From contig DIME01000113.1 of assembly GCA_002425405.1 (NCBI GenBank), positions 1-8,101 of the forward strand: a DNA stretch of 8,101 nt, given 5' to 3'. The stretch's first letter is position 1. The number at the start of each line of letters is the position of its first letter. Below, piece by piece: positions 1 to 6,242 of this stretch. The notes under the pieces were generated by a model. The model saw only the letters and a list, made by a program, of their open reading frames with translations, had not been told where the DNA came from and ran no database searches. The position numbers and the translations under genes were made by a program. The stretch comes from Candidatus Accumulibacter vicinus. Its GTDB lineage: Bacteria; Pseudomonadota; Gammaproteobacteria; Burkholderiales; Rhodocyclaceae.

Positions 1-456
1 GTACACAACCTGAGTTTCGGCCAGAAGAAGCGGGTCTGCATCGCCGGCGTTCTGGCCATGGAGCCCGAACTGTTGATCCTCGACGAACCGATGGCCGGCC
101 TCGATCACGCCATGCAGGAAGATCTGCTGGCCGTGCTTGAGAACTTGCAGGCGCGTGGCATCACCCTGCTGCTGGCGACACACGACATCGATTTTGCCTA
201 CGCCTGGGCAGACCAGATTCACCTGATGGTTGCCGGTCGCTGTAGCGCATCGCTGCCGGCAGCGAATCTGGCGACGGCTGGCGACGCCTTGTCGGCGGCA
301 GGATTGCCCTTGCCCGGAGTGATTGAACTGCAGCACCGTCTGGCGAAACTCGGCGTTCTCCCGAGCGACGCCTGGCCGCGCAAGATCAGCGACCTGCTCG
401 CTCTGCTGGGAACCCGCCAAGGAAGCTGCATGCCCTGTCTCGAGAGGATGGCCTAA
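1..456 (+). CDS. cbiO: CbiO-type ECF transporter ATPase, C-terminal part (cut by left edge)
   Basis: ATP-binding subunit of an energy-coupling-factor importer, most likely for cobalt, acting at the inner face of the membrane. The frame is open from base 1, so the start, Walker A and Q-loop lie outside the window. Visible over 151 residues are the ABC signature LSFGQKKR (residues 4-11), Walker B LLILDE (24-29), the D-loop AGLD (32-35) and the H-loop ATHD with His61. The stretch after LSFGQKKR (RVCIAGVLAMEPELLILDEP) is characteristic of the CbiO family. The C-terminus carries a CxxC motif (CMPC, Cys143/Cys146 of the fragment). The stop codon overlaps the cbiF start by one base. Cobalt specificity is inferred from the neighbouring cobalamin genes; a nickel or other ECF ATPase cannot be excluded from this fragment alone. 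CbiM, CbiN and CbiQ would be expected upstream of the window. Confidence 0.9.
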   Translation, partial: VHNLSFGQKKRVCIAGVLAMEPELLILDEPMAGLDHAMQEDLLAVLENLQARGITLLLATHDIDFAYAWADQIHLMVAGRCSASLPAANLATAGDALSAAGLPLPGVIELQHRLAKLGVLPSDAWPRKISDLLALLGTRQGSCMPCLERMA

Positions 457-1247
457 TGCCCGGAAAAGTCTGGTTTGTCGGCGCCGGCCCCGGTGACCCC
501 GAGTTGATTACCGTCAAGGGCCGGCGTCTGCTCGAGGAAGCCGGCGCGGTGCTGTTTGCCGGATCGCTGGTCGACCAGGCGGCGACGCGGTTCGCGCCCG
601 CGGATTGCGAGATCCGCGACTCGAAGGACATGACTCTGGCAGAGATGACCGGCTGGCTGATCGAGCGGGCCGACCGGCACGCCGTCGTCGTTCGCCTGCA
701 GACCGGCGATCCCGGCCTCTATGGCGCCTTGATCGAAATGACGCAACCGCTGACGGCCGCCGGCATCGCCTGGGAAGTCGTTGCCGGTGTTTCCTCGGCG
801 ATGGCCGCGATGGCCGCAGCAGGCGAAACGCTGACCCTGCCGGAAGTCACGCAGACGGTGATTCTGACCCGCGTCGCCGGGCGGACGCCCATGCCGCCGG
901 GCGAGGATCTCGAATCCCTGGCCGCGCACAAGGCGACGCTCTGCATCTACCTGTCGATCACTCTGCTGCACAAGGTGCAGGATGCCTTGCGTGCCGCCGG
1001 CTGGGCCGAGGATGCGCCGATGCTGGTCGTGCACAAGGCGAGCTGGCCGGGCCAGGAAAAGATCATTCGCGGCACGCTTGCCGACATCAAGCAGAAATGC
1101 CAGGCCGCGAAGATTGGCAGTCAGGCGATGATCGTTGCCGGCCCGACGCTGGGCGCTGCCGACTGGCCCGACCTGGTGCGCTCAAAACTGTACGACCCTG
1201 CTTTTACGCACCGCTTTCGCAAGGCGACCGAGACAACTCATGACTAA
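456..1247 (+). CDS. cbiF: Cobalt-precorrin-4 C11-methyltransferase
   Basis: SAM-dependent tetrapyrrole methylase of 263 aa, a usual length for CbiF/CobM. In the anaerobic pathway it methylates C11 of cobalt-precorrin-4 to give cobalt-precorrin-5A. Visible motifs are the N-terminal VWFVGAGPGDPELITVKG (residues 5-22), AGSLV (35-39), TGDPGLYGA (83-91), GVSSAMAA (111-118) followed by LTLPEVTQTVILTR (126-139), and RTPMP (143-147). LTLPEVTQTVILTRxxGRTPxP is typical of CbiF/CobM and separates it from the other methylases in this operon. The residue before GVSS is Ala110, where family members usually have Pro. The ATG is preceded by AGAGGA at 443-448 with 7 nt spacing, and it overlaps the cbiO stop by one base (taATG). 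The 3' end overlaps cbiX by 8 nt. Both overlaps suggest translational coupling. The assignment follows from family motifs; activity is inferred. Confidence 0.95.
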   Translation: MPGKVWFVGAGPGDPELITVKGRRLLEEAGAVLFAGSLVDQAATRFAPADCEIRDSKDMTLAEMTGWLIERADRHAVVVRLQTGDPGLYGALIEMTQPLTAAGIAWEVVAGVSSAMAAMAAAGETLTLPEVTQTVILTRVAGRTPMPPGEDLESLAAHKATLCIYLSITLLHKVQDALRAAGWAEDAPMLVVHKASWPGQEKIIRGTLADIKQKCQAAKIGSQAMIVAGPTLGAADWPDLVRSKLYDPAFTHRFRKATETTHD

Positions 1248-2172
1248 CGAAACCACCTTCCTCCTTGTCGGCCACGGCTCGCGCAACCGCGACGGCAACA
1301 AGGAAACCCTGCATTTCGCGGCCCAATGGCGCGAACGTCACCCCGAGTGGCGGATCGAGGTCTGCTTCATCGAGCACGCCGAAGTGTTGCTGGATGAAGG
1401 TCTCGACCGGGCTGCGCGTGGCGCGCGCAAAGTGCTGGTCATTCCCTTCATTCTCAACGCCGCCGGCCATGTCAAAATGGAATTGCCGGCGGCACTGAAG
1501 CGGGCGCGCGAGCGGCATCCCCAGGTCGAATTTGCTGTCACCCGACATATCGGCATGGGCCGCGAAATCTTTGTCGTATTGCAGAGTCAGCTCGACCGGC
1601 TGATGAAGCAACTGGCCGTGCCCGACCCGATGACCACCGGCGTCGTCCTGCTCGGTCGCGGCTCCTCCGACGTCGGCGCCAATGGCGAGCTGGCCAGGAT
1701 GGCACGCTGGATTTTCGAGGCCAACGAGCATGAACTGGTCGATCTCGCCTTTACCGGCGTCACCTGGCCGCGCCTTGAAACGGTGGTACAGCGCCAGGTC
1801 AGGCTGGGCATGATGCAGATCTGCATCATTCCGGTATACCTGTTCAGCGGCGTGCTGATCGAGCGCATCAAGGTGCAGGTCGAGCGCCTGCAGCGGCAAT
1901 ATCCGCAGGTCGCTTTCGGCCTGGGCAGTTACTTCGGCTTCGACAAGGGCATTTTCGATCTGCTCGACGACAAGGTCGGCGGCGAGATCCCCGCAGGCGG
2001 CATGCTCGAATGCGATGGTTGCAAGTATCGCGAACTGGCCGAGGCCGAGCATCTGCACGAGCACGGCCATACGGCCCTGGCCGCCCCAGGCTGCGGCCAT
2101 GCCCAAGCCGCGGTTAACGATCACGGACACCTCCATGCACACGATCCTGGTTGTGCCCATTCCCACGACTGA
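1240..2172 (+). CDS. cbiX: Long-form sirohydrochlorin cobaltochelatase with Cys/His-rich C-terminal tail
   Basis: Class II chelatase that inserts Co2+ into sirohydrochlorin, the committing step of the anaerobic cobalamin route. It has 310 aa, so it is the long two-lobe form. Lobe 1 has the N-terminal GHGS (His12) and GHVKMELP (His77), matching the two metal-site histidines known in short CbiX and related chelatases. Lobe 2 starts near residue 130 and has GRGSSDVGANG (140-150) where GHGS would be. It has no His at the second site (LFSGVLIERI), so it looks structural. It is followed by MLECDGCKYRE (Cys258, Cys261), resembling the MxCxxC Fe-S motif described for long CbiX of Bacillus megaterium. 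A tail from residue 271 has 11 His in 39 residues plus Cys285 and Cys305. The ATG at 1240 is chosen because the family homology begins immediately after it; an open extension back to 1135 lies inside cbiF. It overlaps cbiF by 8 nt and has only a weak Shine-Dalgarno, so coupling is probable. Confidence 0.94.
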   Translation: MTNETTFLLVGHGSRNRDGNKETLHFAAQWRERHPEWRIEVCFIEHAEVLLDEGLDRAARGARKVLVIPFILNAAGHVKMELPAALKRARERHPQVEFAVTRHIGMGREIFVVLQSQLDRLMKQLAVPDPMTTGVVLLGRGSSDVGANGELARMARWIFEANEHELVDLAFTGVTWPRLETVVQRQVRLGMMQICIIPVYLFSGVLIERIKVQVERLQRQYPQVAFGLGSYFGFDKGIFDLLDDKVGGEIPAGGMLECDGCKYRELAEAEHLHEHGHTALAAPGCGHAQAAVNDHGHLHAHDPGCAHSHD

Positions 2173-2175
2173 CAC

Positions 2176-2190
2176 TTCGGAGACTCCGGA
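2176..2190 (+). promoter_or_regulatory. cbiC Shine-Dalgarno within a small inverted repeat
   Basis: The only spacer between cbiX and cbiC is 19 nt. It holds GGAG at 2179-2182, 9 nt before the cbiC ATG, which supports that start. The GGAG is half of the inverted repeat CGGAG-A-CTCCG (2178-2188). As RNA, positions 2176-2181 can pair with 2185-2190 around a GAC loop (six pairs, one of them G-U). The stem is too short to call a regulatory switch from sequence alone. Confidence 0.5.
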
Positions 2191-2191
2191 C

Positions 2192-2884
2192 ATGACCATG
2201 GCCCCTCCTATTGCCGCCAACACGATTACCGAACAGCTCACTGCCGTCGGCCGCGCCATCGAGCACGACTCCTTTGCCATCATCGACGCCGAGGTCGGGC
2301 AGCACGACTACACCGACGAACAGTGGCCGCTGGTGCGCCGCATGATTCACGCCAGTGCCGACTTCGAATTCAACGGTCTGACCGCCTTCCACCCCGATGC
2401 GATACGAGCCGGTCTGGCGGCTGTCCAGAAGGGCGGCACGCCGATCGTCGCGGATGTCGAGATGATCTGCGTCGGCCTTTCGGCGCCACGCCTCAGGCAC
2501 TTCGGGATGAGTACCCAGCACTACATTTCCGACCCGGAGGTCATCGAACTGGCCAGGGCCGAGGCCACGACCCGCGCCGTCCAGGCGATGCGCAAGGCGC
2601 AGCGGCTCGGCAGGCTCGACGGCGCCATCGTCGGCATCGGCAATGCTCCGACGGCGCTGATCGAAGTCATCCGCCTGATCCGTGAAGAAGGAGCCCAACC
2701 CGCGCTGGTGATCGGCATGCCGGTCGGTTTTGTCTCGGCTGCCGAGTCGAAGGCGCTGCTGATGACCTTGACCGATGCCCCGTGGGTGACGATCAAGGGC
2801 CGGAAGGGTGGTTCGACACTGGTCGTTGCCGCCATGCACGCGCTGCTCGGTCTCGCCGAAGCGGCGCAGAAGAACGCCGCTTGA
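2192..2884 (+). CDS. cbiC: Cobalt-precorrin-8 methylmutase
   Basis: Moves the methyl group from C11 to C12 of cobalt-precorrin-8 to give cobyrinic acid (CbiC/CobH family). The protein is 230 aa, slightly longer than the usual ~210. Visible family motifs are RRMIHASADFEF (49-60), whose His53 corresponds to the conserved catalytic histidine, ADVEMICVGL (87-96), GIGNAPTAL (148-156), GMPVGFVSAAESK (175-187) and GRKGGS (203-208). ATG 2192 is preferred because GGAG lies 9 nt upstream; a second in-frame ATG at 2198 would remove only two residues. An open upstream extension to 2015 is discarded because it runs inside cbiX and shows no homology. The 3' end overlaps the proposed cbiD start by 4 nt (TTGA). 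CbiC acts after CbiET, so gene order does not follow reaction order. Confidence 0.95.
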   Translation: MTMAPPIAANTITEQLTAVGRAIEHDSFAIIDAEVGQHDYTDEQWPLVRRMIHASADFEFNGLTAFHPDAIRAGLAAVQKGGTPIVADVEMICVGLSAPRLRHFGMSTQHYISDPEVIELARAEATTRAVQAMRKAQRLGRLDGAIVGIGNAPTALIEVIRLIREEGAQPALVIGMPVGFVSAAESKALLMTLTDAPWVTIKGRKGGSTLVVAAMHALLGLAEAAQKNAA

Positions 2885-4047
2885 GCGACCCCGGACAGGC
2901 GCTTGCTCCGGCCAGAGTCCGCAAGGGCGATGGTCGGCGCGCACGCGGCAACCGCAGCGGTTTCACCACCGGCGCCTGCGCCGCCGCCGCCGCACGCGCG
3001 GCGACGCTCGGCCTGCTCACCGGCGTGCTACCGGACAGCGTTCTCTGCCGCCTGCCGAATGGCCAGGAGCACCGCTTTGCGGTCAGTGAAGGTCGCCTCG
3101 AGGGGGAGGGTAGCGAGCGGGTCGCGCATGCAGTGATCGTCAAGGACGCCGGTGACGACCCGGATGCGACGCATGGCGCACACTTGACGGCTGCTGTCCG
3201 GCGGCTGCCACAACGGGCCGGCGAGGTGCTTCTCCAGGGGGGGGTCGGGGTCGGCGTCGTCACCAAAGATGGCCTCGGCCTCGCCGTTGGCGGCCCGGCC
3301 ATCAACCCGGTTCCGCGCCGCAACATCCGTGACAACGTGATTGCGGTCGCCGGCGAACTGCTGCTCCACGACGGTCTGGAAATCACCATTTCCGTTCCTG
3401 GCGGCGAGGCGATGGCGAAAAAGACGCTGAACGCTCGTCTTGGCATCGTCGGCGGCATTTCGATTCTCGGCACCACCGGCATCGTCCGCCCCTATTCGAC
3501 GGCTGCCTTCCGCGCCAGCGTCGTCCAGGCGGTCGATGTCGCGGCGAAGCAGGGTCAGACCAGGGTCGTGTTTACCACCGGCGGGCGCACCGAAAAATTC
3601 GCCATGCGCCAGTTGCCGGAACTCGACGAAGCGTGCTTCGTCCAGATGGGTGACTTCGTCAAGGCGGCTTTCCAGTCGGCGGTCAAACACCGCCTGGCAC
3701 GGGTCTATCTGGGCGCGATGGTCGGCAAGCTGACCAAGATGTGCCAGGGACTCAGCGTCACGCATGCCTGGAAGGCCGAGATCGACCGTGACATTCTCGC
3801 CGCATCGGCACAGGAAGTCGGTGCACCGCCCGATCTGGTCGAGGCGATCCGTGCCGCGGAAACGGCCCGCTTTGCTGCCGAACGTCTCGCCAGCCTGGGC
3901 CTGAGCCTTGCCTTCCACCGTTCGCTGGCCGGCAAGGCCATCCGCAGCCTGAAAAGTTGTTACCCCGGCCCTTACCAGCTCAGCATTCTGGTCTGCGATT
4001 TCGAAGGACGCTTCATTTGTCGTCTGGAAGAAGATGAGCTGGCCTGA
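2881..4047 (+). CDS. cbiD: Cobalt-precorrin-5B C1-methyltransferase
   Basis: Methylates C1 in the anaerobic pathway. CbiD is a distinct family, not a classical tetrapyrrole methylase, and is diagnostic for the anaerobic route. From TTG 2881 the product is 388 aa. Family signatures: RSGFTTGACAAAAARAA (25-41), DPDATHGAHLTAAV (93-106), GVGVVTKDGLGLAVGGPAIN (123-142), GGISILGTTGIVRPYS (191-206), FTTGGRTEKFA (231-241) and GDFVKAAFQSA (257-267). No in-frame ATG lies upstream of the conserved RSGFTTG block. TTG 2881 is the most economical start because it overlaps the cbiC stop as TTGA; an in-frame GTG at 2782 lies deep inside cbiC and is less likely. No strong Shine-Dalgarno is seen, so it may rely on coupling from cbiC. 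A run of eight G at 3237-3244 does not break the frame. The C-terminus (about 310-388) is a less conserved helical-looking extension. It overlaps cbiET by 14 nt. Confidence 0.94.
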   Translation: MSDPGQALAPARVRKGDGRRARGNRSGFTTGACAAAAARAATLGLLTGVLPDSVLCRLPNGQEHRFAVSEGRLEGEGSERVAHAVIVKDAGDDPDATHGAHLTAAVRRLPQRAGEVLLQGGVGVGVVTKDGLGLAVGGPAINPVPRRNIRDNVIAVAGELLLHDGLEITISVPGGEAMAKKTLNARLGIVGGISILGTTGIVRPYSTAAFRASVVQAVDVAAKQGQTRVVFTTGGRTEKFAMRQLPELDEACFVQMGDFVKAAFQSAVKHRLARVYLGAMVGKLTKMCQGLSVTHAWKAEIDRDILAASAQEVGAPPDLVEAIRAAETARFAAERLASLGLSLAFHRSLAGKAIRSLKSCYPGPYQLSILVCDFEGRFICRLEEDELA

Positions 4048-5329
4048 ACCCTGCGCCCTGATCGGGATCCTCGATGACGGCTGGGCCGGCTTGTCCGATT
4101 CGGCGCGCCAGCGACTGGCCGTGTCCGAGCTGGTGATCGGCGCGGGCCGCACATTGGCCCTGGTGCGTCCCTGGCTGTCGGCCACGGCGATGACCAGGGA
4201 CATGGACGGCGCGCTCGGCGAGCTTCCGGACTGGATTCTGAACGCCCGCGCAGCGGGCCAACGCGTCGCCGTGCTGGCCACCGGCGACCCGCTCTGTCAC
4301 GGCATCGCTTCCTGGCTGACCAGCCGACTCGGGCGTGACGACGTGGACATCCTGCCGAACGTGTCGACGCTACAACTGGCTTTTGCCCGCTTCAAGACGC
4401 CCTGGCAGGACATCCGGATTGCCTCGTGTCACCGCGCCGATGCCGGCGAGTGGTTTGTCGGCGCGACGCCTGCGCACGGTCTGTATCCGCTGATGCGGGC
4501 GATTGCCATGCATCCGCGAGTCGCACTGTTCACCAGTCCCGAGAACAACCCGGCGCGACTGGCGCGGGCGCTGATCACGGCCGGCTATGGCGGCGAGGCG
4601 AGGATCTCGATCGCCTGCCGCCTACAGATGCCCGACGAACGACTGTTCGCCGATCTGGCCGCAGACGAAGTCGCAGCCATGGCCTTTCCCGAACCGAACA
4701 TCGTGCTCGTCGAACGGCCCGCCGGCCCCGGTGGACCGGCTTTCGGTCTCGAAGACCTCGAATACCGGCAGCGATCGCCAGAGAAAGGTCTGATCACCAA
4801 GCAGGAAGCGCGTGCCCTTTCGCTCGCCAAGTTGCGCATCCAGCCCGCGGCAGTGGTCTGGGACATCGGCGCCGGTGCCGGTTCGGTCGGCCTCGAAGCG
4901 GCGAGACTGGCGCCCTTCGGTCATGTCTGGGCGATCGAAAAGAATGCCGCCGACGCCGCCAACGCGCGCGCCAATGCGGCGCTCTGGCGGATCGGCAATT
5001 ACACCCTGGTCGAAGGCCGGGCACCGGCCGGGCTCGACACCTGGCCCGACCCGGATGCCGTCTTCATCGGCGGCTCGGGCGGCGAACTCGCCGCGCTGAT
5101 CGAACGGGTGCTGGCCCGTCTGAAAGCGGGTGGCCGGCTGGTGATGAACTTCGTCACGCTGGAGAATCTCGCTACCGCGACGGCGGTGCTCAGCGCATGC
5201 CATGCCGTCTGGGACCTCGTGCAACTGCAGGCCAGCCGCAGTCAGCCGATTCTCGACATGCACCGACTGGCGGCGCAGAACCCGATCTGGGTGGTGACCG
5301 CCAGGCGGGGCGACGAGGACTGTGCGTAA
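4034..5329 (+). CDS. cbiET: Fused cobalt-precorrin-7 C5-methyltransferase / cobalt-precorrin-6B C15-methyltransferase (decarboxylating)
   Basis: 431-aa fusion of CbiE and CbiT, the arrangement also called CobL. Residues 1 to about 235 are the CbiE-like tetrapyrrole methylase: IGILDDGWAGLS (10-21), ELVIGAGRTLAL (32-43), LATGDPLCHGIASWL (81-95), PNVSTLQLAFARF (108-120) and LFTSPENNPARLA (165-177). Residues about 240-431 are the CbiT Rossmann methyltransferase: ITKQEARALSLAKL (254-267), the SAM-binding WDIGAGAGSVGLEAA (276-290), AIEKN (300-304), FIGGSGG (344-350) and GGRLVMNFVTLEN (366-378). CbiT methylates C15 and decarboxylates the C12 acetate; CbiE methylates C5. In the CbiE half the usual DPLFYGIG is DPLCHGIA, and the second block has RIASCHRAD where SVHGR-like sequence is common. 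The ATG at 4034 lies inside the end of cbiD (14-nt overlap), with GGAAG at 4026-4030 only 3 nt ahead. Confidence 0.93.
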   Translation: MSWPEPCALIGILDDGWAGLSDSARQRLAVSELVIGAGRTLALVRPWLSATAMTRDMDGALGELPDWILNARAAGQRVAVLATGDPLCHGIASWLTSRLGRDDVDILPNVSTLQLAFARFKTPWQDIRIASCHRADAGEWFVGATPAHGLYPLMRAIAMHPRVALFTSPENNPARLARALITAGYGGEARISIACRLQMPDERLFADLAADEVAAMAFPEPNIVLVERPAGPGGPAFGLEDLEYRQRSPEKGLITKQEARALSLAKLRIQPAAVVWDIGAGAGSVGLEAARLAPFGHVWAIEKNAADAANARANAALWRIGNYTLVEGRAPAGLDTWPDPDAVFIGGSGGELAALIERVLARLKAGGRLVMNFVTLENLATATAVLSACHAVWDLVQLQASRSQPILDMHRLAAQNPIWVVTARRGDEDCA

Positions 5330-5342
5330 TCGATTCGACCGT

Positions 5343-5359
5343 GCGGGGAATGGCCCCGC
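5343..5359 (+). repeat. GC-rich hairpin after cbiET
   Basis: GCGGGG (5343-5348) and CCCCGC (5354-5359) are perfect reverse complements around the loop AATGG, starting 13 nt after the cbiET stop. It could stabilise or mark a processing point in the operon mRNA; the function is unknown. Confidence 0.6.
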
Positions 5360-5370
5360 GAGAGGCGTCG

Positions 5371-5380
5371 TTGGCGCCAA
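5371..5380. repeat. 10-bp perfect palindrome TTGGCGCCAA
   Basis: Perfect dyad in the cbiET-cbiL gap, 42 nt before the cbiL start. It could be a protein-binding half or a chance GC-rich palindrome. No second copy is evident nearby, so no regulator is assigned. Confidence 0.35.
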
Positions 5381-5410
5381 TGCGTTTTCATGGAACGACT
5401 GTACCGGAAG

Positions 5411-5417
5411 AAAGGAG
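5411..5417 (+). promoter_or_regulatory. Strong Shine-Dalgarno for cbiL
   Basis: AAAGGAG, with 5 nt between it and the ATG at 5423. It is the best ribosome binding site in the window, fitting a gene that is not translationally coupled to its upstream neighbour. Confidence 0.85.
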
Positions 5418-5422
5418 ACTGA

Positions 5423-6238
5423 ATGTCTGAACATACCCGCTACGGCAGGCTGATCGGCGCTTCGCTCGGTCCTGGTGACCCCGAGCTGATCACCCGCCGG
5501 GCCTGGGCAGTACTGCAATCCGGCGCCCGCTGGCTGTACCCGCTGAAGAAAGCCGAGGAATCGTCGTATGCGCTGTCGATCGTCGAGCGCGGTGGTCTGA
5601 CGGTGCCGGCCGATGCCGAACAGTTGCTCTTCCCGATGACCCGCGACCCTGAAATTCTCGGCCGCGCCTGGGTTTGCGCCGCTGCACGAACCGTCGAGCT
5701 GCTTGGCGAAGGGCGCGACCTGGTTTTTCTGGTCGAAGGCGATGCCTCGACCTTCGCCACCTTTGGCCACCTCGCCCGCGTCGTTCGCGAGCTGGTACCG
5801 GCCATCGAGGTCGAGACCATCCCGGGCGTGTCCTCGTTCGCCGCCGCCGCTGCCGCCGCCGACACCGTTCTCGCCGAGGAAGATGAGACCTTCGCGATCA
5901 TCCCTGCCGCCTATGGGGTCGAACTCATCGACCACCTGCTCGACGAATTCGACACCCTGGCGCTGTTGAAGGTGAAACCGCTGATCGATGAAATCATCGA
6001 ACTGTTGGCGCGGCGCGAACTGCTCACGACTTCGGTATTCATCGAAAAGGTCGGCTCGCCGGATGAACGTATCGTTCGCGATGTCGCCAGCCTCAGGGGT
6101 GAAAAGGTCAATTACCTGTCGCTGATGCTGGTGCAGAACCCGAAACGGCTGCGCGGCGAACTGCGCCGTGGCTGCCGCCAGCGCCGGGAAACCGGCACAG
6201 CGGTGCTCGCTGCGATCGATCCAGCCAGCAGGCTCTGA
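5423..6238 (+). CDS. cbiL: Cobalt-factor II C20-methyltransferase
   Basis: SAM-dependent methylase (CbiL/CobI family) of 271 aa that methylates C20 of cobalt-sirohydrochlorin, the first methylation after cobalt insertion. Motifs: LGPGDPELITRRAW (15-28), YPLKKAEESSYA (39-50), LVEGDASTFATF (103-114), IPGVSSFAAAAAAADTVLAEEDE (begins at 133), IIPAAYG (159-165), LLKVKP (181-186), IEKVG (207-211), and LRGEKVNYLSLMLV (224-237). The K-P block and the EKVG...YLSLMLV end are typical of CbiL. GDASTF replaces the more usual GDPxxY in the methylase central motif (Ala108). The last ~30 residues (from about 240) are a basic tail, RLRGELRRG and onward, beyond the conserved domain. The start is fixed by a strong AAAGGAG 5 nt upstream. 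Only 4 nt separate its stop from cbiG. Confidence 0.93.
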   Translation: MSEHTRYGRLIGASLGPGDPELITRRAWAVLQSGARWLYPLKKAEESSYALSIVERGGLTVPADAEQLLFPMTRDPEILGRAWVCAAARTVELLGEGRDLVFLVEGDASTFATFGHLARVVRELVPAIEVETIPGVSSFAAAAAAADTVLAEEDETFAIIPAAYGVELIDHLLDEFDTLALLKVKPLIDEIIELLARRELLTTSVFIEKVGSPDERIVRDVASLRGEKVNYLSLMLVQNPKRLRGELRRGCRQRRETGTAVLAAIDPASRL

Positions 6239-6242
6239 AGCG

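Larger units (their letters stand above)
5330..5422 (+). other. 93-nt intergenic region between cbiET and cbiL
   Basis: This is the longest non-coding gap in the window. It holds a six-pair GC hairpin (5343-5359), a 10-bp perfect palindrome TTGGCGCCAA (5371-5380) and the cbiL Shine-Dalgarno (5411-5417). The hairpin has no following T-run, so it is not a typical intrinsic terminator. A candidate -35 (TTGGCG at 5371) has no good -10 at 17 nt spacing, so I do not call a promoter. It is too short for a cobalamin riboswitch and I see no B12-box-like sequence. Confidence 0.7.

Noticed and set aside
486..515. Direct DNA repeat between cbiF and cbiL (ggtgaccccgag in both)
   Set aside because: It encodes the shared GPGDPELIT motif of paralogous methylases, so it reflects homology and not a mobile repeat.
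1204..2283. 359-codon open frame on the minus strand
   Set aside because: Antisense to cbiX; long antisense frames are common in GC-rich genes with strong third-position bias.
2976..3004. GCC/GCG-rich tract as a simple repeat
   Set aside because: It encodes the conserved Ala-rich helix of CbiD (GACAAAAARAA), so protein constraint explains it.
3028..4281. 417-codon open frame on the minus strand
   Set aside because: Antisense to cbiD and cbiET, which have clear conserved motifs; the product has no recognisable domain.
5343..5359. Rho-independent terminator after cbiET
   Set aside because: The stem is followed by gagaggcg, not a T-run, and the pathway genes continue 64 nt later.
5371..5399. 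Sigma-70 promoter with TTGGCG as -35
   Set aside because: The hexamer 17 nt downstream (aacgac) bears no resemblance to TATAAT.
5330..5422. Cobalamin riboswitch
   Set aside because: Only 93 nt, with no recognisable B12-box; a riboswitch would be expected upstream of the first gene, outside the window.
4426..5430. 334-codon open frame on the plus strand in another frame of cbiET
   Set aside because: Arg-rich, low-complexity product overlapping a gene with full CbiE and CbiT motifs.
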